Shown: positions 28,661 through 38,398, counted from the first letter of the stretch. The stretch: DNA of 64,000 nucleotides from Brevibacillus reuszeri (GCF_002897295.1 NZ_BEXF01000012.1:62001-126000); one strand, 5' to 3'. A program made the numbers and translations. Notes: generated from the letters alone by a model not told the origin.

Positions 28661-29434
28661 TTACGTATGGGCAGGCTTGTACGCCACTCCTAGCTCGCGT
28701 AATTTGGCAATAATCGATTGCTCTACCATTTGGTCCACGAAAATCCTTTCCTTTGCCCATGGCAGCAGCGGCTCATAGCCTCCAATCAACACAGAATAAT
28801 GCGCCTGCTCAAACAGCGGCAAATCATTCATGTCATTCCCAAAGCAGATAAACGGCTCATCGCCAAGCCCAAACTCGCGCAAGGCCGCCATTTTATTTAC
28901 ACCTTTAGACGTAAGATCGAGAATCCCTTCTGCTGAGTGATAATGCATCGTGACATCGAGCTGCTTCATTCTTGCAGCCAGATCGTCAAACCGCTCGCTC
29001 GACAATATAAGGATTTTCAAGACGTGATTCAATTGATCGAAGTCGACGCGGCTTGCTGATTGCTGCATATCAATATTTTGCATAAAGGGATGCGCAATGT
29101 CACAGTTATGGGCGTAGTCCCACTTATCATCGATCAAAAATTGCGCGCGGTGATCATCCAGTATACTGATGATTTCATTCGCTAGCCGATGAGGGATAGG
29201 AGCATGGTGCTGGAGGCTTCCTTGGTAATAGGTCATAGCTCCATTTGCCCCGATAAGAAGATGATTCCGGAATCTCTCATCCAGAACTGGCAGCATATCG
29301 CGGCACGGTCTCGCTGAGGCAAACCCTATCGTATGCCCCGCTTGCTCAAGCTCCAGCAAGCAATCAAGTATGCGGGTTGAGATCGGTTGACCTTTGAAGC
29401 AAATCGTCCCATCCAAATCAAAAATAAAATTCAT
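28661..29434 (-). CDS. HAD-superfamily hydrolase, Cof type
   Basis: 257 aa from the ATG at 29434. The nucleophile motif is FDLDGTICF, motif II is ASARP, and the C-terminal GNDMNDLPLFEQA carries the metal-binding Asp pair. A large cap domain of about 90 residues fits the Cof/type IIB subgroup that acts on sugar phosphates, flavin phosphates or similar. It is last in line after the MocR regulator gene in the same orientation, with 108 bp between them. Substrate unknown. Confidence 0.9.
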   Translation of the reverse strand: MNFIFDLDGTICFKGQPISTRILDCLLELEQAGHTIGFASARPCRDMLPVLDERFRNHLLIGANGAMTYYQGSLQHHAPIPHRLANEIISILDDHRAQFLIDDKWDYAHNCDIAHPFMQNIDMQQSASRVDFDQLNHVLKILILSSERFDDLAARMKQLDVTMHYHSAEGILDLTSKGVNKMAALREFGLGDEPFICFGNDMNDLPLFEQAHYSVLIGGYEPLLPWAKERIFVDQMVEQSIIAKLRELGVAYKPAHT

Positions 29435-29542
29435 CTGTCCTTCCACCTTTTCTCTGTCGGATTCCTGTCCATCGTAACGGAACCGGCACCATTCCATGAA
29501 GGGACAGATTTTACAAGATGATTGGGACAGACAAGACGCGCA

Positions 29543-30727
29543 TTACCCAAACCAGGCTTCTGCCAACAGCCTGATGCCATCACGAATATCCTGCTGACCG
29601 AGTGCGCCATACCCCAATAAAACCGTCGGATATTCCGTGTAGCTTTTTCGCATCTGCTGTAAATACTTATGCCAATATCCATCGGACAAATACGCAGACA
29701 GTGTCAGTTGGTCCAGTCGGGAAACGGGTTGGTCGTATTCAGACACTCGCTGGTGAAAAGAGGAGAGCAGCTCATACGGCAGGACTGTATAGCTCACGTT
29801 TGCGAGAGGCAGCAGCGCTTTGGACAGCCTCCCGATATAGATGACCTTTTGCGCAGACATGCTCTGGATGGAAGGAATGTAGCTCTCCTGATATTTGAAC
29901 TCCCATTCGTAGTCATCCTCCATGATGTACTCTTGGGCATTGACCCATTCGACTAATTGCCTTCTTTTCTCCAGAGACATCGTCATTTTGTGGATAAATT
30001 GCTGGGATGGGCTGACGTACATCGCATTTGCCCCGCTTTTTAACAGCTCCTCGATGGAAACACCGTCCGTATCGAGCGAGATGCCTTGTACGCGGTAGCC
30101 GCCATGCAAAAATGTATTTCTCGCTCCATCATAGCCCGGATTTTCTACCCCGATAAAATGACGATCTCGATCCAAAATTTGCGTGATAAGTGAAACAAGC
30201 TGCTGTGGGGTAGCTCCGATGATGATCTGCTCCGGAGTAGAGATGACTCCCCGTGCCTCGTGCAGTAGTTTCGAAAGCTCTTTTCGCAAAACGTACTCGC
30301 CTTGGGGCAGCCCCTCCACCATATAATTGTGCTGATGCTGGGCGATCACTTTGTTCCGCAGCTTATTCCATTGGTGAAAAGGAAACGTCCCGAGCTCAAT
30401 ATTACCGTAACGAAAATCATACCGAATCACAGGCTGCTGCGGTTCCGTAGAACTGGTTGTGAGAAGAGTAGCAGGCGATTCAACCAAGTACACCACCTGA
30501 TACCCTTTCTTTGGAATGCTTTTGACAAAGCCCTCTGATACCAGAAGCTGATACGCGACTTCAACCGTATTTTTGCTTACCTGAAGCGACTCGGCGCAGC
30601 TTCGGATCGAAGGGAGGAACTCCTCGTAAGACAAATGATTACAGAGGATTGCGTCTTTCAAAAAGTTATAAATTTGGCTAAATAGAGGTTCTTGGTCAGT
30701 AAAACGAATGGTAGACAGCTCTTTCAA
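29543..30727 (-). CDS. MocR/PdxR-type regulator (GntR HTH fused to aminotransferase domain)
   Basis: 394 aa. An N-terminal GntR winged helix (about residues 10-75, with SIRSCAESLQVSKNTVEVAYQLLVSEGFV) is joined to a fold-type I PLP domain. The expected PLP lysine is in IYIGRLSKALLP. Such proteins sense PLP or an amine through the aminotransferase-like domain and control genes of vitamin B6, GABA or taurine use. The start is TTG with AAGGTGG upstream. No pdxST pair is nearby; the adjacent MFS and HAD genes are possible targets. Confidence 0.88.
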   Translation of the reverse strand: MKELSTIRFTDQEPLFSQIYNFLKDAILCNHLSYEEFLPSIRSCAESLQVSKNTVEVAYQLLVSEGFVKSIPKKGYQVVYLVESPATLLTTSSTEPQQPVIRYDFRYGNIELGTFPFHQWNKLRNKVIAQHQHNYMVEGLPQGEYVLRKELSKLLHEARGVISTPEQIIIGATPQQLVSLITQILDRDRHFIGVENPGYDGARNTFLHGGYRVQGISLDTDGVSIEELLKSGANAMYVSPSQQFIHKMTMSLEKRRQLVEWVNAQEYIMEDDYEWEFKYQESYIPSIQSMSAQKVIYIGRLSKALLPLANVSYTVLPYELLSSFHQRVSEYDQPVSRLDQLTLSAYLSDGYWHKYLQQMRKSYTEYPTVLLGYGALGQQDIRDGIRLLAEAWFG

Positions 30728-30762
30728 TGAACTGGGACCACCTTCCAGTCAAAGATTTTGTC

Positions 30763-32166
30763 TTAGTCTACCACAGAACCTGTTTGGCCTGTATGACCGC
30801 TCATTCCTACTTTTTTGTCCTTTCCCTGTCTCGTGTAAAAAAACAATAATAATCCTGCATGCACAAGAGCCAGAACAAAGTAAATATTGCTGAAAATGAC
30901 GCCATTTGCATAGGAATTGACTGGATTCCAGGTAGTTTGCGAGCCAATATCAATGACTTTGCTGTAAATCGCCGAAGCAATCCCCATGGATATGAAATTC
31001 ATCATTGAGAAAATCCCCATGCCTACTCCCGCCTGCTCTTTGGACAGTGTTCTCGATATGGAATTCGCCATTGTAATCTGCATAAAGGACTGACCGACAT
31101 TTCCCAAAATCAGAAAGAGTGCAATTCCGATTACCGATATGCCGGTAAAGGAGGAAAGCAAGCCAAAGCAGGTCAACAGCAAAATGGAGGCAACATAGAA
31201 CAAATAGGCGTTCCCTTTCACATCAGCCAGTTTTCCGCCCATTCTACTAAGAAAGGCAGAGGCGAGTGCGGCTGGAACCATGACAAAGCCAATCCAGTTT
31301 GTCGATATTCCTTGCACTTGAGCCAGAAACAAGGGGCTTAAATAGTAGAGCGAGACCCCCATTCCATTTATGAGAAAAGCCATGACAATACCGCCTATAT
31401 ACGACCGGTTAGTAAAAACAATCGGTGTCACGAATGGCTCAGAAGCTATACGAATCCGGGCAATGAATAGCGCCAGTGCAACCAAGCTGCCCAACACAAA
31501 CCACCAAGAAGTGTTCGTCACTCCAAAAAGCAGCGAAGCTACGCTAATCGCGAGTAAACCGCCTCCCAGCCAGTCAAAAGCTCCACGAGAGAGCTGCTGC
31601 TCATCCTCCAAATATTTTCGGTATAACGGAACCGTGATGAGAATCAGAAGAGGTACGGCAAATAACCAGCGCCAATGGGCAAAGCTGACGATCAAGGCGG
31701 CTACGACCGGACCGAGTGCACCACCAATTGCCAGACCAACTGCCGTCATTCCCAACACAGAGCCTCTGCTCTCTGGCGGGAAGTAGCGTACTGGGATGAG
31801 CATCGCTGTCGCCGGAATAGCCGCCGCACCTACCGCCTGCAAGCATCTACCTGCGAGCGCCATCCAAAACGTTTGGGAGACAAGCCCGAGAAGTGACCCG
31901 ACTGCAAACACCAGAAGTCCAAAGGTCAGAATATTTTTCAGCTTATAGCTGTCAGCGAGCTTTCCATAGGTCACTGTCCCAATCGCGTAGATCAAACCAT
32001 ATGCCGTGGACAACCAGCTCACCTGAGAAATGGTCAGGTCATACTCCTTGCTAATTTCAGGAAGAACGATGTTGAACATCAGGGCGCTCATCGAAGAGAT
32101 GGTCAACGTAAGCATCAAAATCCGAACCAATACCTGTTTGTTTTGCTGCGATTGCTCCATTTGCAT
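30763..32166 (-). CDS. MFS transporter, DHA2-type multidrug efflux
   Basis: 467 aa from the ATG at 32166 with AAAGGTGG 7 bases upstream. About 14 membrane segments. It has the GKLADSYKLKNIL form of motif A and a motif C-like GLAIGGALGPVVAA, both seen in proton-driven efflux pumps of the QacA/LfrA type. A TetR gene lies directly upstream, and a palindrome identical in 17 of 18 positions precedes each gene, so the pump is likely derepressed by its substrate. Confidence 0.9.
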   Translation of the reverse strand: MQMEQSQQNKQVLVRILMLTLTISSMSALMFNIVLPEISKEYDLTISQVSWLSTAYGLIYAIGTVTYGKLADSYKLKNILTFGLLVFAVGSLLGLVSQTFWMALAGRCLQAVGAAAIPATAMLIPVRYFPPESRGSVLGMTAVGLAIGGALGPVVAALIVSFAHWRWLFAVPLLILITVPLYRKYLEDEQQLSRGAFDWLGGGLLAISVASLLFGVTNTSWWFVLGSLVALALFIARIRIASEPFVTPIVFTNRSYIGGIVMAFLINGMGVSLYYLSPLFLAQVQGISTNWIGFVMVPAALASAFLSRMGGKLADVKGNAYLFYVASILLLTCFGLLSSFTGISVIGIALFLILGNVGQSFMQITMANSISRTLSKEQAGVGMGIFSMMNFISMGIASAIYSKVIDIGSQTTWNPVNSYANGVIFSNIYFVLALVHAGLLLFFYTRQGKDKKVGMSGHTGQTGSVVD

Positions 32167-32212
32167 TCTCACTCCACCTTTCTGTTGTATCAAACATTTT
32201 TCCGGCGATGAC

Positions 32213-32230
32213 TGTCAGTGCTGACTGACA
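32213..32230. promoter_or_regulatory. TetR operator upstream of the MFS pump
   Basis: TGTCAGTGCTGACTGACA: arms TGTCAGT and ACTGACA separated by four bases. It matches the site at 32859-32876 at 17 of 18 bases and lies 47 bp upstream of the pump ATG. Confidence 0.8.
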
Positions 32231-32247
32231 TTGTGTTTGTAAAAAAA

Positions 32248-32835
32248 CTAGGGGGTTAAAGCCCTAGTAAAAATCTCAACACTTTCAACAATAAATGTCT
32301 CCAGCGATACGTTTAAAAAGCTGCCTTCGTCATCCAAATTGTTCAAGAAGGCACCAAAATGCATCATCATAAAAGATGCTGCTTGCGTCTCTGGATTGGT
32401 GCGAACCATTTTCCCTTTTGCAGACATCTCTGTGAAGTAATCCGTTAAGCCCGTCAAAAGCTGGCGCGGATGCTTTTGCGTACGCTCACGAAATCCGGGC
32501 AAATGGCCCGCTTCTTTGATGCTGATCCAAATCATTTTTCGATTCCGGTTCATCATTTCATGGTAAACATGACTGATCAAAAGCAGGTCTTCACGCAGCT
32601 CCCATACAAGCTTCTCTGCAAAAAGCTTTGTCATCTCATCCCCGTAATGAAAACGATCAAATGCACTTTCGAGCAGATTGCGTTTGCTGCCAAAATGGCG
32701 AAACAGCGTCTTCTCGCTCAGGCCCGCTGCTGTAGCAATCTCTAGCGTAGTGACGCCATTATATCCTCTTTCAGCGATGAGATCGATCGCTGCTATCATC
32801 AGTCTTTCACTGCTGCCGAGACAATTGTCGTTCAT
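32248..32835 (-). CDS. TetR-family transcriptional regulator
   Basis: 195 aa from the ATG at 32835; an upstream in-frame reading would run through the operator, so the shorter form is preferred. HTH: GVTTLEIATAAGLSEKTLFRHFGSKRNLLESAFDRF. The C-terminal part is the variable ligand pocket. Its promoter (TTGACA/TACAAT) is followed by a palindrome at the transcription start, and the same palindrome precedes the pump gene, which points to autorepression and pump control. Confidence 0.93.
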   Translation of the reverse strand: MNDNCLGSSERLMIAAIDLIAERGYNGVTTLEIATAAGLSEKTLFRHFGSKRNLLESAFDRFHYGDEMTKLFAEKLVWELREDLLLISHVYHEMMNRNRKMIWISIKEAGHLPGFRERTQKHPRQLLTGLTDYFTEMSAKGKMVRTNPETQAASFMMMHFGAFLNNLDDEGSFLNVSLETFIVESVEIFTRALTP

Positions 32836-32858
32836 ACTTCCCTCATCCTCAAAACGAT

Positions 32859-32876
32859 TGTCAGTACTGACTGACA
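32859..32876. promoter_or_regulatory. TetR operator upstream of tetR
   Basis: TGTCAGTACTGACTGACA just downstream of the -10 of the tetR promoter, where bound repressor would block RNA polymerase. It contains the perfect 12-bp palindrome GTCAGTACTGAC. Confidence 0.85.
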
Positions 32877-32879
32877 TTC

Positions 32880-32908
32880 ATTGTATTCCGCCTTCCATAA
32901 AGTGTCAA
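32880..32908 (-). promoter_or_regulatory. SigA-type promoter of tetR
   Basis: Minus strand -35 TTGACA (32903-32908) and -10 TACAAT (32880-32885), 17-bp spacer; operator directly downstream. Confidence 0.88.
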
Positions 32909-33008
32909 GGATGAATAAACCACGCATGAGGAAGGTAGAAAAAAGAGGCACTCGCCCAGTCATTTGCAGACTACGCCAGTACCCCTCTCCTATAGGCTTT
33001 TTGCTCGT

Positions 33009-34037
33009 TTAAAATGCCCGTGAATATTGCTTTGGCGGCTCTAGCTCATCTGCAGAAAGCGTCTTGATCGCATGGAGTGCCCAATATGGATCACGCAGCA
33101 TGCCTCGGCCAACGGCGACAAGATCTGTATCTCCATTTCCGAGTGATGCTTCTGCCAGATTCGGATCATCGAGATTTCCGACTGCAATGACCGGAACGCC
33201 CAATGCCTGCTTGATTGCGCGAGCCAACGGTACTTGGTAGCCAGGATGAACTCCCGGACGTCCACCCGAACCGATCGGACCCTCTCCTCCACTGGACAGA
33301 TGGAAAATGTCAACGCCGGCTTCCTTGTATCGACGGCACAGCTCTGTACTGTATTCCAGACCATAGCCACCATCTACATATTCAAGCGCCGAAACACGCA
33401 TGATCAGCGGCATGTCTGCCGGAATCACTTTTTTGATCGCCTGGATGACTTCTACTCCAAACAAAGCTTTGTCCTGACCGTACTCATCATCCCGTTGGTT
33501 CGTGAGCGGAGAGTGGAACTGATGGATCAAGTAACCGTGGGCGCCGTGAACCTCAATCGTATCTACGCCTGCTTCAACCGCACGTCTTGCAGACTCAGCA
33601 AACTTGACGACCATTTGCTTGACTTCTTCGGTTGTCAAAGCACGCGGCGTTTTGTAACGGGACCCCGGAAAAGCGATCGCAGATGAAGATACGGGAACCT
33701 CAGCATCTTCTGCTTTTCGTCCAGCATGAGCAATCTGAATCCCGATTTTCGCACCGTACTTATGTACTTCGGAGATGATACGAGCATAGGCAGGAATTTG
33801 TTCGTCCGACCACAAGCCCAAATCACCATTGGAAATACGTCCATCCGGCTCGACATCCGTCATCTCCATGATAATCAGTCCGGTTCCCCCCACAGCGCGA
33901 GAAACATAATGAACAAAATGCCAGTCAGTAGGCGTCCCATCGTGTGCCTCTACCGAGTATTGGCACATCGGCGGCATGACGATACGATTTTTCAACGTAA
34001 GTCCTTTGAATTGAAACGGGGTAGCCAACAAAGCCAT
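33009..34037 (-). CDS. namA: NADPH dehydrogenase NamA-like (old yellow enzyme family)
   Basis: 342 aa from the ATG at 34037 with AAGGAG upstream. N-terminal TPFQFKGLTLKNRIVMPPMCQYS includes the Cys that tunes FMN in YqjM-type enzymes; the active-site HAGRKA and the later VHGAHGYLIHQF and NQRDDEYG motifs are present. It reduces alpha,beta-unsaturated carbonyls and similar electrophiles with NADPH, as a detoxifying reductase. Single gene in its own context. The symbol is by similarity to B. subtilis YqjM. Confidence 0.88.
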   Translation of the reverse strand: MALLATPFQFKGLTLKNRIVMPPMCQYSVEAHDGTPTDWHFVHYVSRAVGGTGLIIMEMTDVEPDGRISNGDLGLWSDEQIPAYARIISEVHKYGAKIGIQIAHAGRKAEDAEVPVSSSAIAFPGSRYKTPRALTTEEVKQMVVKFAESARRAVEAGVDTIEVHGAHGYLIHQFHSPLTNQRDDEYGQDKALFGVEVIQAIKKVIPADMPLIMRVSALEYVDGGYGLEYSTELCRRYKEAGVDIFHLSSGGEGPIGSGGRPGVHPGYQVPLARAIKQALGVPVIAVGNLDDPNLAEASLGNGDTDLVAVGRGMLRDPYWALHAIKTLSADELEPPKQYSRAF

Positions 34038-34149
34038 TTGCTCCACTCCTTACTTTTTTTCACTATCATCCCAAAAGTTAGCTCGTTCTGCAATGCCTAG
34101 CTGCACTTTCCAGCTTATTCGTAAATACCGCTGTACCATGAGCAAAGAA

Positions 34150-34180
34150 AAAAGCTACCCACGAGCAGCGGATAGCTTTT
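34150..34180 (-). terminator. Terminator after citrate synthase
   Basis: AAAAGCTA and TAGCTTTT arms with an inner CC/GG pairing, followed on the minus strand by a T run, 20 bp after the stop. Confidence 0.85.
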
Positions 34181-34199
34181 GTACGATTCCCCACAACTA

Positions 34200-35303
34200 T
34201 TATTCCGGCATAGCGCCGATGTAATTCGATTGCGGACGAATAATGCGATTTTTAGCGGATTGCTCCAAGATGTGAGCACTCCAGCCCACAACGCGGCTTA
34301 CAGCAAAGGTCGGGGTAAACAAATTTTCATCCAATCCTACCGCACGCATCACTGCAGCTGCAAAGAACTCCACGTTTGTATTCAGCTTGCGACCTGGCTT
34401 GTATTCGTCCAGGAGCTTCAATCCTACCTTCTCTACATGTGTTGCCAGATCAAACCACGGATCGTTGGCGGATAGCTCGGAGGCTACGACGCGCAAAGCA
34501 GTAGCTCGCGGATCGACTGTCTTGTAGACACGGTGTCCAAAGCCCATCAGGCGTCCACCATTCTCCAGCTTGTTTCTCAGCCACGATTCTGCATTTTCCT
34601 TTGTGCCAATCGCCTCGATCATCTCAGTCACTTCAGACGGAGCGCCGCCGTGCAATGGCCCTTTCAGTGTACCGATGGCTGCTGCAATCGAGGAAATCAG
34701 ATCAGACTCTGTAGATGTGACGACACGTCCAGCAAAGGTAGATGCATTCATGCCGTGCTCCTGCGTCAAAATCAGGTACGCATCCAATGCGCGAACATGT
34801 GCAGGATTAGGCTGTTCACCCTTTAGCATGTACAGGTAGTTGGCGGTATGATCCAGCTTGTCATTTGGTGCCACTGGCTCACGCCCCTCCAAACAGGCGA
34901 AGCGATACGCGACAATCGTCGGCATTTTCGCAGCCAACGAAATAACCTCGTCGATGCTCGGAGGCCAGCCATTTGCAGAGCTGCCCAGTGCTGAAACACC
35001 TGTGCGCAATACACTCATCATATCGACATCAGCGGGAATTAGCTTGAGGATGCCTTTTACATGCTCAGGAAGCTCCCGATTTGCTTTCAGCTTATCCTTT
35101 AATGCGATCAGCTCCTGCTCGCTTGGCAAATGTCCAAACCAAAGCAAGTGCGCAACCTCTTCAAAGGTATGATGAATCGCCAGATCCCGCGCCCAATGCC
35201 CACGGTAAACCAGCATGCCGTTAATGCCGTCTACGAGGCTCAAATCGGTTTCTGCTACGGCGATACCATCCAGTCCAATTGCCAAAGTATGCTGTTTCGT
35301 CAT
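34200..35303 (-). CDS. Citrate synthase
   Basis: 367 aa from the ATG at 35303 (AAAGGAG upstream). Catalytic residues are in LKGPLHGGAPSEV (His), MGFGHRVYKTVDPRA (His) and the later EFFAAAVMRAVG and VGWSAHILEQ. It condenses acetyl-CoA and oxaloacetate. Because a CitR-like regulator lies upstream, this may be the equivalent of the minor citrate synthase CitA of B. subtilis rather than the main CitZ; sequence alone does not decide. Confidence 0.93.
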   Translation of the reverse strand: MTKQHTLAIGLDGIAVAETDLSLVDGINGMLVYRGHWARDLAIHHTFEEVAHLLWFGHLPSEQELIALKDKLKANRELPEHVKGILKLIPADVDMMSVLRTGVSALGSSANGWPPSIDEVISLAAKMPTIVAYRFACLEGREPVAPNDKLDHTANYLYMLKGEQPNPAHVRALDAYLILTQEHGMNASTFAGRVVTSTESDLISSIAAAIGTLKGPLHGGAPSEVTEMIEAIGTKENAESWLRNKLENGGRLMGFGHRVYKTVDPRATALRVVASELSANDPWFDLATHVEKVGLKLLDEYKPGRKLNTNVEFFAAAVMRAVGLDENLFTPTFAVSRVVGWSAHILEQSAKNRIIRPQSNYIGAMPE

Positions 35304-35408
35304 GATCGCCACTCCTTTTTCCGTCTCTTTTCTTTCAGTATATTAATTCGCAAATACAAAGGGAAATAGAAGAAAAAAGGCCCATTGATTACAAAACACA
35401 ATCAATAA

Positions 35409-35512
35409 AAAACATCTATCGAGGCTTCTATCATGCAGGGCGACCGCGTTTAGCAGAAAGTTTTTATGCGCTCCGGAATTCATAAGCGTCGCGCTTAAGA
35501 ATTCCTATACGT
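35409..35512 (+). repeat. Interspersed palindromic repeat, copy A
   Basis: About 105 bp highly similar to 63810-63915. Shared core GCGACCGCGTTTAG, then CTCCGGAATTCATAAGCGTC and CTTA plus AATTCCTA. It includes a hairpin (35475-35505) with arms GGAATTCATAAGCG and CGCTTAAGAATTCC. It ends at the stop codon of the LysR gene. REP-like intergenic element. Confidence 0.8.
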
Positions 35513-36430
35513 TCAATTGAAACGACTGCTCCCCTGTACAGGAGGCATCGGCGAGTACAAGGCTTGCAAAATATCTACAAAACGCTGGGCTGGATCGCTA
35601 ATCCCTCCCTTTGGTACAAGCAGATAGGAGGCGACATTCGGCACTTGCAAGCCAGGCGTCGGTAATTCAATAAACCGATTTTCAAAAAGCTCTCGATTCA
35701 CTGCCGAACGCGGTAAAAAGGAAACGCCCAGTCCATCCTCGATAAATCTTTTCGTAATGTCCACCTGTGACACTGCCATCGTTCGCAGAAACAGCCCTCG
35801 TTGACGAAGTAGCAACAACAGCTCGTCCCAATACCCTGGATGGTTATGAGTTAAAAGCCGATTTGACTGCACCTCGGTCTCCCAATCCGGCAGTGGCGCT
35901 TCCATATCTCCACCACTGTGCGGGACAGCAAATACAATAGGGTCTTCGTACAGCATATATGTCGCTAGCTGAAACTCCCCTGGGACAATACGGGTCAAGC
36001 CCAAGTCTGCCTGTCCACTCTGAACAAGCGGACCGATTTCTACGGAATCCACTATTTTAATGGAAATATCAACGTCCGGATACAGCTTCGTATAGCGATG
36101 GAGCAAATGCGAAAAACGAGCGCGGGCAATGATTGGCGACACTGCAAGCTGCAGCTTTTCCCGATAGCCTTGCCTCCATGCCTGCAAATCCTCAATCCCG
36201 TGATGCCACTTCTCCAACAGCCCTTTTGCATGTGGCAGGTATCGCTTTCCGGCAGCTGTCAAACGCACGCGCTTGCCCACTCGCTCAAACAGATCGATTC
36301 CCAATTCCTTTTCCAGCTGCCGAATATGCTGACTGACGGTTGGTTGGGCAATATACAATGCTTCTGCTGTCTGATGGAAATTTTCCGTTGTAGCCGCCAT
36401 CATAAACGTTTGCAGCACGCGAAAGTCCAC
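35513..36430 (-). CDS. citR: LysR-type regulator, CitR-like
   Basis: 305 aa. LysR winged helix at the N-terminus (TAEALYIAQPTVSQHIRQLEKELG). The effector domain carries RQGYREKLQLAVSPIIA, LLTHNHPGYWDELL and ITKRFIEDGLGVSFLP, which I recall closely from B. subtilis CitR, repressor of the citrate synthase gene citA. Start GTG with AAGGGGGAAC. In B. subtilis citR and citA diverge; here both read the same way, with a repeat element between them. Confidence 0.8.
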   Translation of the reverse strand: MDFRVLQTFMMAATTENFHQTAEALYIAQPTVSQHIRQLEKELGIDLFERVGKRVRLTAAGKRYLPHAKGLLEKWHHGIEDLQAWRQGYREKLQLAVSPIIARARFSHLLHRYTKLYPDVDISIKIVDSVEIGPLVQSGQADLGLTRIVPGEFQLATYMLYEDPIVFAVPHSGGDMEAPLPDWETEVQSNRLLTHNHPGYWDELLLLLRQRGLFLRTMAVSQVDITKRFIEDGLGVSFLPRSAVNRELFENRFIELPTPGLQVPNVASYLLVPKGGISDPAQRFVDILQALYSPMPPVQGSSRFN

Positions 36431-36621
36431 GACGGTTCCCCCTTTTTAATACTGCTCGTGATGATGAGTGATCTTCTCTTTTTGGGTCTTTCTTCCTCAT
36501 TTTTGAAAATTTTTACTGGAAACCCCTTTCATCACTCTGCCTTGTGGTACAATACGAAATCGAGTGCGAAAAACCTTTTTGCGAATCGTACTTCATTAGA
36601 GAGAGATTAGGGGAGGAAAAC

Positions 36622-38265
36622 ATGGAAACCACACCAAACTTGAACCCGCCACGTAAAAGTATGAAAAAAACACTGCTGATTGCCGGGGCGGCAGTTGTTG
36701 TTGTGCTAGGAGGACTAGGGACCGCCTACGCCAAGTTTGATTTGTTTAAAAGCTCAAAATCCATCTACCTGCAAGCCGAAGCGGAAAGCATGATGAAATT
36801 TTCTGCGGATGCATCCAAGGCGTATGGAGAATACGAAGCCTACATGAAGCCTTATTTGGAAAAACCCGTTCATTCAACTACCGAGTTGAGCGAAATTACA
36901 GTAGATGCTACAATACCTGATCCGCAAGCCCAAAAAATTCTTGATATGCTCAAAAGCGCCAAGCTCGTAATGCAGAGCAACATCGACGAGCAAAAGAATC
37001 AGCAAACCGGAAATTTTGAAGTTCATCTCAAGGACAAAAAGCTAGCTACGATTGAGTATTTCCTTAACGATACGCTGATGGGCTTCCGTCTGCCAGAGTT
37101 TTATTCAAAATATGGCTATATTGACCTCAAAGATCGCGATGCTATCAAGGAAAAGCTGGGTGAAGAACTACCGAAGCGCTTCCTCACTTATCGTGACCTG
37201 TACGATGCTGTTTCCATCAAGGAAGATGAAGTGAAGAGCGTAATGACGCCTTATGCTCTCCTATACGCAGATCATGTGAAAGACAGCCAAGTGACTCTGA
37301 AGAAGGATGCTTCATTCTCTGAGGAAGGCCTTCAAGCCGCTGCACGGGAAATTACAGTCACGTTTAATCAGGAAGAAGCGTCTGCTCTCGTAAAGCAGTT
37401 GGCTGAAAAAGCAAAAGCAGATCAAAAGCTGTTTGATTTGATCTACACCCGTTATAACAAAGTATCTACATTAATGAAGGACAGCGGTTATCCTGTCGAG
37501 GAAATTTCCAAGGACGAATTCAAGAAAAACTACGACCAGAGCTTTGACGACCTGATTGCTGATATCAACGAAACCGATAAGAACAGCAAGGATGAGATCA
37601 AAATGGTTGTACTGGTGGACGGCGATCACCAAATCCTGTCCCGCAAGCTGCTCGTGAAGGAAGACAACAAGGAAGAGCTCGTGCTCAGCACTGCTTCCTA
37701 CAATAAAGGTGCAGATACGTACTATCGCTATACGCTTAACGCTCCTGAAGAAGGAAAAGAAGGAGAAGTATCCTTCACCTACAAAGCTACAGAACAAAAT
37801 GGTAAAAAAGCAGGTAAATTCGGTGTTCTCGTAAAAGAAACAGCTGATCCTGTTCTCGATTTTAACACTACTTTCGAAGTAACGAAGCAAGACAAGAAGG
37901 AAACAGGCGTTTACGATTTCAAACTCGTGGCTGCTGATGAGTATTCAGCTCAGCCAGTTAAGCTCTCTGGTAATGTGACCCTGTCTGAAACAGCTAGCGA
38001 CAATGGCCGTGATTCAGAAGGCAGTATCAAGCTCAACTTTGATAATCCTACACCTGATATGCCAAAAGGTGTGAGCATGAAGCTGAAATCCAAACAGGAA
38101 TTCGGCAAGGCACTAGAGATCCCAGCTATGTCTGATGCGAATGCAATCAACCTGGCAACCATCACTGACCAGCAAATGATGGAAATCCAGCAAGAAGCTG
38201 GTATGGCTTTGGAAAAATTCATGGCTGAAAACGAAGCGTTGGTTCAACAATTCATGATGCCATAA
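36622..38265 (+). CDS. Membrane-anchored protein of unknown function
   Basis: 547 aa from the ATG at 36622 (GGGGAGG upstream). A short basic N-terminus (RKSMKK) precedes one membrane segment, LLIAGAAVVVVLGGLGTAYA (about residues 17-36), so the remaining 510 residues are outside the cell. The exterior part is rich in Lys, Glu and Asp, mixed helix and strand, without motifs I know. It resembles large Paenibacillus/Brevibacillus DUF proteins but I cannot name the family. Single gene with its own terminator. Confidence 0.75.
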   Translation: METTPNLNPPRKSMKKTLLIAGAAVVVVLGGLGTAYAKFDLFKSSKSIYLQAEAESMMKFSADASKAYGEYEAYMKPYLEKPVHSTTELSEITVDATIPDPQAQKILDMLKSAKLVMQSNIDEQKNQQTGNFEVHLKDKKLATIEYFLNDTLMGFRLPEFYSKYGYIDLKDRDAIKEKLGEELPKRFLTYRDLYDAVSIKEDEVKSVMTPYALLYADHVKDSQVTLKKDASFSEEGLQAAAREITVTFNQEEASALVKQLAEKAKADQKLFDLIYTRYNKVSTLMKDSGYPVEEISKDEFKKNYDQSFDDLIADINETDKNSKDEIKMVVLVDGDHQILSRKLLVKEDNKEELVLSTASYNKGADTYYRYTLNAPEEGKEGEVSFTYKATEQNGKKAGKFGVLVKETADPVLDFNTTFEVTKQDKKETGVYDFKLVAADEYSAQPVKLSGNVTLSETASDNGRDSEGSIKLNFDNPTPDMPKGVSMKLKSKQEFGKALEIPAMSDANAINLATITDQQMMEIQQEAGMALEKFMAENEALVQQFMMP

Positions 38266-38359
38266 TCGTACGTGTACAGCAAAGAGCCCCGTCCCAAAAG
38301 GAGGCCACTGAGGAAACCAGGTTTTTCCATTAACCTGAGATTTTTCTAAAAAAATTCGT

Positions 38360-38398
38360 GACACCTATTCCGTTTCCCCTGGTAGGTGTCGCTTTTTT
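38360..38398 (+). terminator. Terminator after the membrane-anchored protein gene
   Basis: GACACCTA and TAGGTGTC with a 15-base loop, followed by GCTTTTTTG. Confidence 0.9.
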
